In this document: positions 1 to 10,898 of the stretch, piece after piece
Numbering within the stretch: position 1 is the first letter of the stretch
Layout of the letters: each line of letters starts with the position of its first letter
Source of the DNA: CAWATZ01 sp963784995
Lineage (GTDB): Bacteria > Planctomycetota > Planctomycetia > Gemmatales > Gemmataceae
Direction of reading: 5' to 3'
Assembly: GCA_963784995.1 (NCBI GenBank)
Contig: CAWATZ010000003.1
Span: 2,790,001 to 2,854,000 of the forward strand
Length of the DNA stretch: 64,000 nucleotides
The notes under the pieces: generated by a model
The model's database searches: none
Told to the model about the DNA's origin: nothing
What the model saw: the letters and a program-made list of their open reading frames with translations, nothing else
Made by a program: the position numbers and the translations under genes

Positions 1-113
1 CAGAAGGTATTCCTGTGCTGCAAGGGCTGCAGGACGACGCCCTGGAAGACCCCGACCAGACGCTGGCCAAGGTCAAGAAGCTCAAGGCGAAAGCGAGGAG
101 CCCTCGCAAGTGA
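1..113 (+). CDS. C-terminal end of a heavy-metal-associated CCKGC protein (partial, frameshifted)
   Basis: Only the 3' end is in the window. Frame 1 opens with KVFLCCKGC, a Cys-rich metal-site motif I associate with proteins of planctomycete Cu/Ag efflux loci. The rest continues in frame 3 as DDALEDPDQTLAKVKKLKAK and stops with TGA at 111-113. The two pieces read as one protein only if a single-base error lies near 30-36. This is the same kind of break that fills the CusA gene downstream. The CCKGC position and the metal-efflux context suggest a periplasmic metal-binding or YHS/TRASH-like protein, but too little is visible to assign a family with confidence. Confidence 0.5.
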   Translation, partial: EGIPVLQGLQDDALEDPDQTLAKVKKLKAKARSPRK

Positions 114-253
114 CCATCCCGAAGAGCCGATGGGGGCGGCAGTCGAGCCAGCGGAGAAGCAGTCGGGTTGCGCTGACGCTTGCTGTTGGTTTAGTGCTGT
201 CCGCCCCCACCCTTGCAAGAGCCTGCCTCCTGGACGAGGAGATCAGACCATGA
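110..253 (+). CDS. small 47-aa putative secreted or membrane peptide, overlapping both neighbours
   Basis: A GTG at 110-112 overlaps the upstream stop (GTGA), and its own TGA at 251-253 overlaps the CusA start (ATGA). The product has a basic N-terminus (about residues 1-19) followed by one hydrophobic stretch, VALTLAVGLVLSAPTLARAC, then a short acidic tail, so it looks like a signal peptide or single membrane span. Double stop/start overlap is typical of translational coupling in an operon and is the main argument that it is real. Against it: the region is full of frame errors, so this could be a shifted fragment of something longer. No family is recognised. Confidence 0.4.
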   Translation: MTIPKSRWGRQSSQRRSSRVALTLAVGLVLSAPTLARACLLDEEIRP

Positions 254-3200
254 TCGAAAAAATCATCGAGTACTTCGATCCGCAATCGCTTCCTGGTCCT
301 GATCCTGGCGGCGGCGCTGGCCGTGCTGGGCGTCTACGCCGTGCTCAACACGCCGGTGGACGCCATCCCCGACCTGAGCGAGAACCAGGTCATCGTCTTC
401 ACCGACTGGATGGGCCGCAGCCCCAGCGAGATCGAGGACCAGATCACCTATCCGCTGTCGCTCAAGCTGCAAGGGCTGGCCGGCGTCAAGGCGGTGCGGT
501 CGTCGTCGCGAGTTCAACTTCTCGATGATCACCATGATCTTCGAGGACAACATCGATTTCTACTTCGCCCGCCAGCGCGTGCTGGAACGGCTGACGCTGG
601 CCAGCACGTTCCTGCCGCCGGGCGTGGTGCCCTACCTGGCCCCCGACGCCACGGCCCTGGGCCAGATCTTCTGGTACACGGTGGAAGGCGAGGCCAGCTC
701 GACCCGGGCCGGCTGCTGGGCGCTCCAGAACTGCTACGTCGGCCCCGAGCTCAACTCCGTGCCCGGGCGTGGCCGAGGTGGCCATCGGTCGGCGGCATGC
801 CCATGGAGTATCAGATCGACGTCGACCCCAACGCCCTGCGCGCCTACGGCGTCACGCTCGGCGAGCTGTACGCCGCCGTCGCCAGCAGCAACTCGGCCGG
901 TCGGCGGCCGGCGTCGATCCAGAAGAACAACGCCGAGTACATCGTCCGCGGCGTCGGCTGGATCGAGAACACCCGGGACATCGAGAACACCGTCATCAAG
1001 CGAGGTCGAGCGGCACGCCGATCTACGTCAAGAACGTGGCCACGGTCCAGCTGGGCACGCAGTTCCGCCGCAGCGTCTTCGAGAAAGACGGCAACGAGGT
1101 CGTCGGCGGCGTCGTGCTGATGCGGCACGGCGAGAACCCGCTGGCCGTCACCAAGCGGATCAAGGAGAAGATCCAGGAGCTGCAGCCCGGCCTGCCCGAG
1201 GGCGTGCACATCGTGCCCGGCCTACGACCGCACGCGGCTGATCCACGGCGCGATCCACACGCTCACCGAGGTGATGTGGCACGAGATGATCATCGCCTCG
1301 TGGCCATCCTGCTGATCCTGATGCACTTCCGCAGCGTGTTCGTGATCTGCGTGACGCTGCCGCTGGCCGTGCTGTTCTCGTTCCTGCTGATGTGGCTGCT
1401 GCGCGTGCTGCGCATCGTCGACGTCCAGGCCAACATCATGTCGCTGGCCGGCATCACCATCTCCATCGGCATCCTGGTCGACCAGGCCATCGTGATGGTC
1501 GAGAACGCCACGCACCATCTCAAGGAGCATTTCGGCGACAGCAAGGTGACGGGCGACACCCGCGAGATGGTCATCCGCGCCTGCCGCACGGTGGGCCGGC
1601 CGATCTTCTTCTCGGTGCTGATCATCCTGATGTCGTTCATCCCGGTGTTCGCCTGAGCGGCCGCGAGGGCAAGCTGTTCCACCCGCTGGCCTTCACCAAG
1701 AGCTTCGCCATGATCGGCGTGGCGCTGATCTCGGTCACGCTGGTGCCGGCCCTGATCCCGACGTTCATCAAGGGCCGGCTGCGCGGCGAGGAGGAAAACT
1801 GGATCGTCCGCAGCTTCATCGACATCTACAAGCCGCTGCTGACCTGGGCCCTGCCGCGGCGGAACCTGGTCATGTGGACGTTCGCCGCGCTGCTGATCCT
1901 GGCGGCCGGCATGTTTCCGCTGCAGGCGGTCTTCGGCATGGGTGCTCGCGACCACGACTGGGAAATCGCTTTCTTCGTCGTCCTGGCCGTGGTCATCGTC
2001 GCTGACGGTGGTCTTCATCGCAGGGCTGGCACTGGCAGGCTCGTCAGCTTCGTCAGCCTGGTGCTGCTTGGCCTGGTGGCCTACCACTTTCCCAAGATCG
2101 GCGTGGAGTTCATGCCGGCCCTGGACGAAGGCAGACGGCCTGGACATGCCGATCACGGTGCCGCGGGCCAGCGTCACCGAGGCGGCCGACGATCTCAAGG
2201 CCCGCGACGCCCTGCTGCGGCGGTTTCCCGAGGTCGAGTCGGTCGATCGGCAAGGCGGGCCGGGCCGACACGCCGACCGACCCGGCCCCGCTGGACATGG
2301 TCGAGACGTTCGTCAACTTCCGGCCCAAGGAACTGTGGCCGCAAGCGGGTGCTGCGCTTACGACGACGCGGCCCGGCAGACGCGGCTGGTGCTGGCGGCG
2401 CTGGAGCAGCGGGGTTATCTTCAGCGCCGGCAGACGCCGACGACCGCGACGCCCTGATCAACGACGCCGACGATGAAGGCGCTGACGCAGTTCGACGAGA
2501 CGATGCGCGAGCTGGCCCTGCAGCGCTACCAGGAATTCGAGCGCGAGCTGGGCCCGCTGCTGACGCGCTTCGCCGTCGAGGAGACGCTGCGCCGCTTCCG
2601 TGCGGCCGGCTTGCTCCACTGGCCGCACGGAGGTGAGCGAGCAGGCGGAAATCGACCAGCTGGTCGAGGAGCTGACCTCCGCAGTACGGCTCCTGGCTGG
2701 CGAGGCATCCGGCCCTGGAAGACGTCACCAAGATGACGCAGGCCGTGGCCGAGCGCCTGTCCGAGCAGAAGGCACTCTGGCAAGCGGAGTGCGCTCTGGA
2801 GCCGGCGCGTGCCCTGGAACTGCGTGAGTCTCGCCGCTCAGCGAGTCCTCAGCGCGGCCGTGGAATCGCTGGGCGGCGAGCGCAAGACGTTCGCCGGCGA
2901 GGTGCTCAAGGCCGTCGAACCAGCGCGAACCGCCTTGTGGATCGAGCGCATCCACAAGCAGATCAACTGGGAACTGTTCGATCGAGGCGTCGAGGCGTTC
3001 ACCTGGGCTGCCCTGGAAGAGCTGGGCCGCGGCCGCCAAGGGCGCGAGCTTGCTGCGCGGAGCGCTGCACGGCGAGGAGTATCGCCCGCGTTCGCGGAGG
3101 CAGCGACCCGCGCCGCCCAACGGCAAGCGCTCACGACAAGGCGGCGCTGCAGCCCTTCGTCGCCCTCCGCGAGGAGCTGGAGAAGCCCTTCGCCAGGGAG

Positions 3201-4654
3201 CTGCTGTCTCTGGCCACGCAAGGGCGGGCCCAAGGGCGACCTGGTTGACACGAGATGGACCGCGTGGTGCAAGTGCCCGGCTGGAGCAATATCTGGACGC
3301 AGCCGATCATCAACCGCATCGACATGCTCTCCACCGGCGTCCGCACCGAGATCGGCGTCAAGGTCTTCGGCCCCGACCTGGAGACGATCAACCGGGTCTG
3401 CAAGGAGATCGAGCAGGCGCTCAAGCCGATCCCCGGTGCCCAGCGACGTGATCGCCGAGCCGATCATGGGCAAGGGCTACCTGGAGATCGAGATCGACCG
3501 CGAGAAGGCGGCCCGCTACGGCGTCACGGTCGACGACATCCAGGACGATCGAAGTGGCCCTGGGCGGCCGGGTCGTCACCTAGACCGTCGAAGGACGCGA
3601 CCGCTTTCCGGTGCGCGATCCGCTATGCCCGCGACTTCCGCGACGACGAGGAGAGCGTCAAGCGGCTGCTGGTGACGCCGGCGGCAGCATGGGCATCCGG
3701 CGGCATGCCGGCTCCGGCGAAGCCACGCAGTCGGGCGGCGGTCCATCGCCGCAGCAGCGGCGACGAAGCGCCACGCGGCCGCGCCGGCACATGCCGCCGG
3801 CGGCGAGCCGCTCGATTCCGCTGGCCGAGGTGGCCGACGTGCAAGATCGTCGAAGGGCCGGCGATGATCAAGAGCGAGAACGGCCGGCTGCTGCAACTAC
3901 GTCACGCTGAACGTCCGCGGCGACCGCGACATCGTCGGCTTCGTCGACGAAGCCCAGCGCGTCGTGGCCGAGAAGGTCAAGCTGCCCGAAGGCGTGCACC
4001 TCGAGTGGAGCGGCGAGTTCGAGCATCAGGTGCGGGCCGCGCAACACGCTGCGGATCATCTTGCCGGCGGTGATCGTGCTGATCTTCATCATCCTGTACC
4101 TGACCTACAACGACCTGGCGACGCCGGCCTGATGATGCTGGCCGTGCCCGAGGCGCTGGCCGGCGGCGTCTTCTTCCTGTTTCTGTTTCCCAAGTCATGC
4201 ACGGCTGGTCGACGCCGCCGGTGGACTTCAGCGTGGCCGTGTGGGTCGGCTTCATCGCCTGCTTCGGCATGGCCACGGAGACCGGCATCATCATGCTGGT
4301 CTACCTGCGCGAGGCGATCGACAAGCGCGGCGGCCTGGAAAACATCGAGTCGCTGGAGGAACTGCGGCAGGCGGTCATCGAAGGGGCCGTCCACCGGCTG
4401 CGGCCCAAGCTGCTGACCGAAGGCGTGGCGATCATCGCCATCGCCCCGATGCTGTTCGCCACGGGCGTGGGCAGCGAGATCATCTCGCGCCGATGGCGCT
4501 GCCGGTGCTGGGCGGGCTGCTGATCGCCGACGAAGTGGTCGACATCTTTCTGCCGGTGCGCTTCTACTGGGTCCGCCGCGCCCGCTGGCTGAAGCTTCAG
4601 CAGGAACGCCAGCGCCCAATGACCACTGACCAATTAACGCGGGTGGCGACCTGA
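250..4654 (+). pseudogene. cusA: CusA/CzcA-type heavy-metal efflux RND permease, heavily frameshifted, with about 300-residue insertion
   Basis: This is an inner-membrane RND pump subunit for Cu/Ag-type efflux. Read across frames it gives the full family order: the N-terminal span, NTPVDAIPDLSENQVIVFTD, ITYPLSLKLQGLAGVKAVRS, YQIDVDPNALRAYGVTL, NIMSLAGITISIGILVDQAI, and the C-terminal spans ending near FYWVRRARWLKL. More than twenty changes of frame are needed, for example near 268, 501, 768, 787, 1222, 1302 and 1655, most explained by one added or missing base. Protein conservation between breaks is high, so the breaks are recent or artefactual. The locus spans 4.4 kb against about 3.1-3.3 kb for the family. 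The excess lies at about 2340-3240, a charged, helix-like stretch between the LDMVETFVNFRPKELW segment and the MDRVVQVPGWSNIW segment. An AGGAG-like site precedes the ATG at 250. Confidence 0.85.
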
Positions 4655-4713
4655 CCGTGTGGTGAGGCCCACTCTCGTTTTCCTGTTCGAGCCCAGCGCT
4701 GGAGGAGATTTCG

Positions 4714-6063
4714 ATGCAGAAACAGCAGCGTCCAGGTCGCGGGATTTTCTCCCTGGTGGTGGTCCTGCTGGTGGGCATGGCCCTGGGCGCGGGCCTGGTC
4801 GCTGCCCACTTTGCCGGCTACCTGACACCGTTGTACCACAAGCTGGGACTTCATTCCCTCCACGAGCAGGCCAACCACTCGGGAAGCGCTGCCCACCAAG
4901 CAATGGGCGGTCACGCCGGTCACGGCGGCATGAGCATGCCCCAGGCCCAGGGAACGAGTGAACCGTCCCAAATTCCCGGTTACGCCACCGTGCTCCTGTC
5001 GCCCGAGCGGCAGCAGCTCATCGGCGTGCGGCGGGGCAAGGTCGTGCGCGGCAAGCTCCTCATGACCGTTCGCGCGGTCGGCATCATTGAGCCGGACCAG
5101 ACCCGGCTGGCGCGCATCCAGACGCGGATCAGCGGCTGGATTACCAAGGTCTTCGTGAACTATGTCGGCCAGACCGTCCAGAAGGGAGACCCGCTCCTGG
5201 AAATCTACAGCCCCGACTTGCTCAGCACCCAGGAAGAATATCTCATTGCCCTGGATTCGGGAGACCCCAAGCTGGTGAAATCGGCCCTGCGCCGGCTAGA
5301 GCTGTGGGACGTGCCAGCCGATGAAATCAAGACGCTGGAGAAGACCAAGAAGCCGCGCGACAAGCTGCTGCTGCGTGCGCCCATCACGGGCCAGGTGCTC
5401 CAGCGCAAAGCCCTGGAAGGGACCCGCGTGGGACCGGAGATGGAGCTTTACCGGCTCGCCGATCTCTCCGTCGTCTGGCTGCAAGGGAAATTCTACGAAT
5501 ACGAGTTGCCGCACATCGAGCTGGGCCAGCCCGTTCGTGTCACGCTGCTCACCCGGCCGGACAGCGCGTTCCGGGGCAAGGTGTCCTTCATCGAGCCGAT
5601 CTTCCAGGAAGCGACGCGCACGGTCAACGTCCGGGTCGAGCTGGAGAACCCCAAGGACCTCTTCAAGCTCGGCATGTACGCCAACCTGGTGATCGAGCAT
5701 GACATGGGCGAAGGCTTGCTGATCCCCGAGTCGGGGCTGCTGCCAGTGGGCGACTGGGCCCTGGCCTTCCGCATTCTGCCGGACAACCGTTTCGAGCCGG
5801 TCGAGGTCAAACTCGGCTCCCGCTTTGGCGACCGCTGGCGAGTGCTGTCCGGCCTGTCCGAGGGGGACGAGATCGTGACCTCGGCCGTTTTCCTGATCGA
5901 TGCCGAGTCGCGTCTGAAATCCGCTGCCTCGGCGTTTGGGGGCCATCAGCACGGCTCCGGCTCTGGCACAAAGCCCGCTGGCCCCTCCGACGCGAAGAAG
6001 GGCGACATGCCGAAGCCGGGAGCCGGTCACGAGCATCACCACCACGACATGGGGCAGCCATGA
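4714..6063 (+). CDS. cusB: CusB-type efflux RND periplasmic adaptor subunit
   Basis: Intact 449-residue membrane fusion protein linking the CusA pump to a TolC/CusC channel. An N-terminal membrane anchor (about 11-35) is followed by a His/Met-rich segment (HAGHGGMSMP, about 68-80) and the barrel/lipoyl halves (RIQTRISGWITKVFVNYVGQ; KPRDKLLLRAPITGQVLQRK), an alpha-hairpin, and a second His-rich tail (HEHHHHDMGQP) at the C-terminus. His/Met clusters fit Cu(I)/Ag(I) handling. The start has a good site (GGAGGAGATTTCG). It begins 59 bases after CusA-1 and its TGA overlaps the CusA-2 start (ATGA at 6060-6063). Its clean frame contrasts with both CusA neighbours. Confidence 0.93.
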   Translation: MQKQQRPGRGIFSLVVVLLVGMALGAGLVAAHFAGYLTPLYHKLGLHSLHEQANHSGSAAHQAMGGHAGHGGMSMPQAQGTSEPSQIPGYATVLLSPERQQLIGVRRGKVVRGKLLMTVRAVGIIEPDQTRLARIQTRISGWITKVFVNYVGQTVQKGDPLLEIYSPDLLSTQEEYLIALDSGDPKLVKSALRRLELWDVPADEIKTLEKTKKPRDKLLLRAPITGQVLQRKALEGTRVGPEMELYRLADLSVVWLQGKFYEYELPHIELGQPVRVTLLTRPDSAFRGKVSFIEPIFQEATRTVNVRVELENPKDLFKLGMYANLVIEHDMGEGLLIPESGLLPVGDWALAFRILPDNRFEPVEVKLGSRFGDRWRVLSGLSEGDEIVTSAVFLIDAESRLKSAASAFGGHQHGSGSGTKPAGPSDAKKGDMPKPGAGHEHHHHDMGQP

Positions 6064-9000
6064 TCGAGCACATCATCGAGTTCACGCCCGCAACAAGTTC
6101 CTGGTCCTGATCTTCACGCTGGTGGCGGTGGTCGCCGCCCTGCACTGGATGCGCCAGACGCCGCTGGACGCCATCCCGGACCTGTCGGACACCCAGGTCA
6201 TCATCTACTCCCGCTGGGATCGCAGCCCGGACATCATCGAGGACCAGGTGACCTACCCGATCGTCACGGCCATGCTCGGGGCGCCGCAAGTCAAGGCGAT
6301 CCGGGGTTTCTCCGATTTCGGCTATTCCTACGTCTACGTCATCTTCGAGGACGGGCACGGACATCTACTGGGCGCGCTCGCGGGCATCGAGTACCTCTCC
6401 AAGATCCTGCCGCGCCTGCCCGAGGGCGTGCGGACGGAACTCGGCCCGGACGCCACCAGCGTCGGCTGGGTGTACCAGTACGCCTTGGTGGACAAGACCG
6501 GCCAGACACGACCTGGCCGCAGCTGCGGACCTACCAGGACTGGTATCTGCGCTACCAGCTCCAGGCCGTACCCGGCGTGGCGGAGGTGGCGCTCGGTCGG
6601 CGGCTTCCAGAAGCAGTACCAGGTGAACATCGATCCCAATGCGCTGCACGGCTTATCAACATCCCCTTGACGACGGTGGTGCAGGCGATCCGGGACGGCA
6701 ACAACGACGTCGGCGGGCGCCTGGTGGAGTTCAGCGGCGCCGAATACATGGTCCGCGGGCGGGGCTACGCCAAATCGCATCGCGGACATCGAGAAGATCG
6801 TCGTCGGCCGCGACAGTCAGGGCACGCCGGTCCTGGTCAAGAACGTGGGCTCCGTCGACCCTCGGCCCCGACATCCGCCGGGGCATTGCCGATCTCAACG
6901 GCGAGGGCGACGCGGTCGGCGGCATCGTGGTCATGCGCCACGGCGAGAACGCCCTGAACGTCATCGACCGGGTCAAGGCCAGGCTCGAAGAATCAAGCCC
7001 TCAATGCCCAGGGGGGTGGAGGTCGTCACCACCTACGACCGCTCCGAGCTGATCGATCGCGCGATCGACACGCTCAAGCACGAGCTGGTCATCGAAGAGT
7101 CCTCATCGTTAGCATGGTGATCCTGATCTTTCTCTGGCACATCCCGTCGGCGATCATCCCGATCATGACGATTCCCATCTCGGTCATCCTGGCGTTCATC
7201 CCGATGTACTTCATGGGCCTGACCACGAACATCATGTCGCTCGCCGGGATTGCCATCTCCATCGGCGTGCTGGTGGATGGCGCCATCGTCGAGGTGGAGA
7301 ACGCCTACAAGCGGCTGGAACAGTGGATCGAGGGCGGCCGGCAAGGGGACTTTCACGCGGTCCGGCTGCGGCGCTGTCAAGGAGGTCGGCCCTTCTGTCT
7401 TTTTCTCCCTGCTGGTCATTGCCGTGGCGTTCATGCCGATCTTCACGCTGGTGGACCAGGAGGGCCGGCTGTTCAAGCCGCTGGCCTTCACCAAGAACCT
7501 GGCCATGGCCATCGCTGCATTCCTGGCCATCACCCTCGACCCGGCCATGCGCATGATGTTCACGCGCATGGATTACGTCCACTTCCGCCCGCGCTGGCTG
7601 GCCTGGCTGGTGAACACCGTGTCGGTCGGCACGGTACTATCCGGAGGAACGGCACCCGATCAGCCGCGATGCTCTTCCGCCTCTATGAGCCGGTGTGCCA
7701 CTTCGTCCTCCGCCACAAGGCGCTGACCATCGGCGGGGCCCTGCTGCTCATCGCCGTGACGCATCCCGATCTATTTCCAGACTGGGCTCGGAGTTCATGC
7801 CGCCGCTGAATGAGGGGACGCATTCTCTACATGCCGACGCACCATGCCCGGGATGTCGGTGACCGAGTCGCAAAACGTGCTCCAGAGGATGGACCGCATC
7901 CTGAGGCTCTTCCCGGAGGTCCAGACCGTCTTCGGCAAGGCCGGGCCGGGCGGAAACCTCCACCGATCCAGCCCCCTTCTCGATGATGGAGACCACCATC
8001 GTCCTCAAGCCGCACGACCAGTGGCGCACGAAACCGCGCTGGTACTCGGGCTGGCCGGGGTGGTCGCACGGGCTGTTCCGGCCCATCTGGCCCGACCGGA
8101 TTGGCACCGAGGAGCTGATTGCCGAGATGGACCGGGCCTTGCAGTTCCCGGGGATCGTCAACGCCTGGACGATGCCGATCAAGGAGCGCATCGACATGCT
8201 CTCCAGCGGCGTGCGAACGCCGGTCGGCATCAAGATCCAGGGCGCGGACCTGCAAGAGATCGAGCGCATCGGCACCCACCTGGAGAGGATCATGAACAGC
8301 GTCCCCGGCACGCGCAGCGTCTTTGCCGAGCGCACCGGCGGCGGCTACTTCCTGGACTTCGTCCTGAAGCGTGACGAGCTGGCCCGCTACGGGCTGACGA
8401 TCAAGGAGGCGGAGATGATCATCCAGTCCGCCATCGGCGGCGAGACGATCACGACGACCGTGGAAGGCCGGGAGCGCTACACCGTCAACGTCCGCTACGC
8501 GCGCGACTTGCGCGACGAGCTCGACAAGCTCCGCCGCGTCCTGGTGCCAGTCACCGGCGGGGCCGCACGTTCCGCTGGCCGAGTTGGCCGACATCCGGCT
8601 GGTCACCGGCCCGGCGATGATCCGCGATGAAAACGGCATGCTGGCCGGCTACGTCTACGTGGACCTGGCGGGCCGCGACGTGGGCGGTTACGTCGAGGAG
8701 GCCAAGGCCCGGGTGCAGCAGGAGCTCCAGCTGCCGACCGGCTACACGCTCACCTGGAGCGGGCAGTACGAGAACATGCTCCGCGTCCGCGAACGGCTGA
8801 AGCTCGTCTGCCGATCACCTTTTTCCTGATCTTCGTGCTGCTGTACACCAACACGAAGTCCGCCGTCAAGGCCGGCATCGTCATGCTGGCCGTGCCGTTC
8901 TCGGTTGTCGGGGCGATCTGGTATCTGTGGTTCCTCAACTACCACGTCTCCATTGCGGTGTGGGTTGGCATGATCGCCCTGATGGGCCTGGATGCGGAAA

Positions 9001-9365
9001 CCGGAGTGTTCATGCTGCTCTTCCTCGACCTGTCCTATTACGACGCGGTCCGCAAGGGCAAGATGAAGACCTACGACGACCTGAAGGAAGCCATCATCCA
9101 CGGGGCCGTGAAGCGCATCCGCCCGAAGATGATGACCGTGATGGCGGCGATGATGGGCCTGGTGCCGATCATGTGGTCGCTGGGCACCGGGGCCGACATG
9201 ATGAAGCGGATCGCCGCGCCGATGATCGGCGGCCTGGTCACCAGCTTCATCCTGGAGCTGCTGGTCTATCCGCCGATCTATGCGATCTGGAAGTGGAACT
9301 TTGAAATGAAGCGGGGGACTGTCGATGTCAGCGCGCTGCCCATCCCGGAACTGAAAGGGCACTGA
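6060..9365 (+). pseudogene. cusA: second CusA/CzcA-type heavy-metal efflux RND permease, heavily frameshifted
   Basis: Second RND pump gene, translationally coupled to cusB through an ATGA overlap. Read across frames it has the normal CusA length (about 1,100 residues) and order: RQTPLDAIPDLSDTQVIIYS, DQVTYPIVTAMLGAPQVKAI, GGRLVEFSGAEYMVRGRGYA, NIMSLAGIAISIGVLVDGAI, and the C-terminal block 8835-9365, which is a clean stretch with NYHVSIAVWVGMIALMGLDA and the last spans. About twenty single-base frame changes occur, among them near 6090, 6355, 6508, 6590, 6777, 6857, 6992, 7100 and 7640. Several can be restored by one base, such as a missing A near 6992 and 7100. CusA-1 and CusA-2 are distinct paralogues, not copies. 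As written it cannot give a functional pump. Confidence 0.87.
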
Positions 9366-9409
9366 CCGGCTCGAAGATGGACAGGGGCAGTCTCGAAGGA
9401 AGTCTTGTC

Positions 9410-10081
9410 ATGAACGAGATGGCTGAGTGGCAGCGCAAGGTCGAGAGAATGCTGGCGGCCGCGACCGACCGTCGCCGTCAGATGCAGGAATACTTCCAGC
9501 AGCAGATGAAGGATGCCGAGCAGCGCGAGCAGCAGTTTGGACCGCTCGCCGAACGGCTCGTCCAGACCATCCTGCGTCCCCGGTTTGAGAAGCTCGTGAG
9601 CTACTTTGACAACGCCCGGCTCTTGCAGCCGGCGGAGACGGGCCGCTACTACTGTGTGGCCGAGTTTCGGCAGACGGAGCGTCTGCCCGCAACAGTCCGG
9701 CTGGAGCTGGCAATCAGCACCGATGGCCTGGCCGAGAACCTGCTGGTCCTTTACTCCCTGAAGATCACTCCCCAGCTGTTTCCGTTCACTGGGGAATCGC
9801 AGATCGCCTTTCCCATCGACCACATTGATGAGGCCCGGCTGGCAACCTGGGTGGAGGAGAGACTGGTTTCCTGCGTGGACGCCTACCTGCGACTGGAAGA
9901 CCTGGAGCCATACCAGCGAGAGAACCTGGTCACTGATCCGGTCTGTGGCATGCGCCTGCACAAGACCCTGGCCGCCGGGCAGGAGGAGTTCCAGGGACAG
10001 ACCTACTTTTTCTGCTCCGAGCAGTGCCAGCGGCAGTTCACCACCAACCCCGCCCGCTTTCTTCACAAAGAGGTCAACTGA
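9410..10081 (+). CDS. YHS-domain protein of the metal efflux locus
   Basis: This 223-residue soluble protein follows CusA-2 by 44 bases on the same strand. The N-terminal third is a charged coiled-coil region (MLAAATDRRRQMQEYFQQQ...). The middle part is unassigned. The C-terminus is a YHS metal-binding domain: LVTDPVCGMRLHKTLAA... then YFFCSEQCQRQFTTNPARFL, with Cys in CGM and CSEQC. YHS domains are common partners of copper transporters and probably act as metal sensors or chaperones. I chose the ATG at 9410, preceded by AAGGAAG with a 7-base spacer, over an in-frame ATG at 9377 with no clear site. Confidence 0.82.
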   Translation: MNEMAEWQRKVERMLAAATDRRRQMQEYFQQQMKDAEQREQQFGPLAERLVQTILRPRFEKLVSYFDNARLLQPAETGRYYCVAEFRQTERLPATVRLELAISTDGLAENLLVLYSLKITPQLFPFTGESQIAFPIDHIDEARLATWVEERLVSCVDAYLRLEDLEPYQRENLVTDPVCGMRLHKTLAAGQEEFQGQTYFFCSEQCQRQFTTNPARFLHKEVN

Positions 10082-10106
10082 CCGGCTGTCCGGGATTGGC
10101 AGCCTG

Positions 10107-10844
10107 TCAGTTCCTCCAAGATTTCCTCGTTGAGGGTCTGTTCCAGATCGACCAGGCTGGCGCAGCGACCGAGCCGTCCACCACGCGATGGTCGCACATC
10201 ATCCGGACGGTGACAGTGCCGTCGGGCTGATAAAGGCCGCAGGCCAGGGTGGTGGTCTGAGGCGTGGGGAAGGTGAGCAGGTCAGTCCCGAGACTGCACA
10301 CGCCCGTGATCCCGAAGGTGCCCAGCTGCCAGGCCCGCAACTTTCCCCAGGCGTTCAGGATTACATACCAGACAAGGCGGCGAAGAGGGAAAGGAAGCCA
10401 GCTGAACAGCCATTGCTTCCCAAACGCACCGATCTGCCACAGCGGTGCGGTCTTGGCATTGTGGATCAGGGCGCTGATCTCGCGGATAGGCCGTTGGTCC
10501 GGTTGGCTGATCTGCATACCGAAAACGCAGTCCTCATTGCCGATGCGCCGTTCGACCGTACAGTTGGCCACGCTGTCGGCGTGCTGGTACAGGTGCGGCC
10601 AGGGCAGGCCCACGTAGGATCGGCGTAACGGCTCATAGTGCCGAGCCACCAGGGCATACGCCTTGATGAACAGGGCAAACCAGCTTGGTCGTTCATCCAG
10701 CCCCTCCCAGACCTGGATGAGGGGCTGGAGGTTCATTCGCCGCTCGACGGCCAGTTGGGGCACCAGCCGGCTCAAGGACATGCAGTCGCACATCAAACGG
10801 CGGGCCGGTGAAAGGAGCACGATCCGGTCTCGGAACAAGGGCAT
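10107..10844 (-). CDS. CAT-fold acyltransferase (2-oxoacid dehydrogenase E2 catalytic-domain family), lipoyl-less
   Basis: Stand-alone protein of 245 residues whose C-terminal half carries MMCDHRVVDG, the catalytic His signature of E2/chloramphenicol-acetyltransferase-fold acyltransferases. No lipoyl or E3-binding domain precedes it, so it is not a normal E2 subunit. The distal position in the ligase-radical SAM-ACP cluster suggests it transfers an ACP-bound acyl group to an unknown acceptor. After GSVAA the annotated frame ends oddly. One frame over reads ASLVDLEQTLNEEILEELTG, which suits the family, so a frameshift near 10172 is likely and the real stop may be at about 10063, overlapping the convergent YHS gene. 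The start has an AGAGGA site. Confidence 0.72.
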   Translation of the reverse strand: MPLFRDRIVLLSPARRLMCDCMSLSRLVPQLAVERRMNLQPLIQVWEGLDERPSWFALFIKAYALVARHYEPLRRSYVGLPWPHLYQHADSVANCTVERRIGNEDCVFGMQISQPDQRPIREISALIHNAKTAPLWQIGAFGKQWLFSWLPFPLRRLVWYVILNAWGKLRAWQLGTFGITGVCSLGTDLLTFPTPQTTTLACGLYQPDGTVTVRMMCDHRVVDGSVAAPAWSIWNRPSTRKSWRN

Positions 10845-10898
10845 GGCAAGTCCTCTGCAAGGGTGCCACCGGGTCAGCGGGAAGGTAGTCCGACCCCG

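Noticed and set aside
250..9365. Programmed frameshifting as the reason for the CusA breaks
   Set aside because: Breaks are numerous, of both signs and without a common slippery site; error or decay is far simpler.
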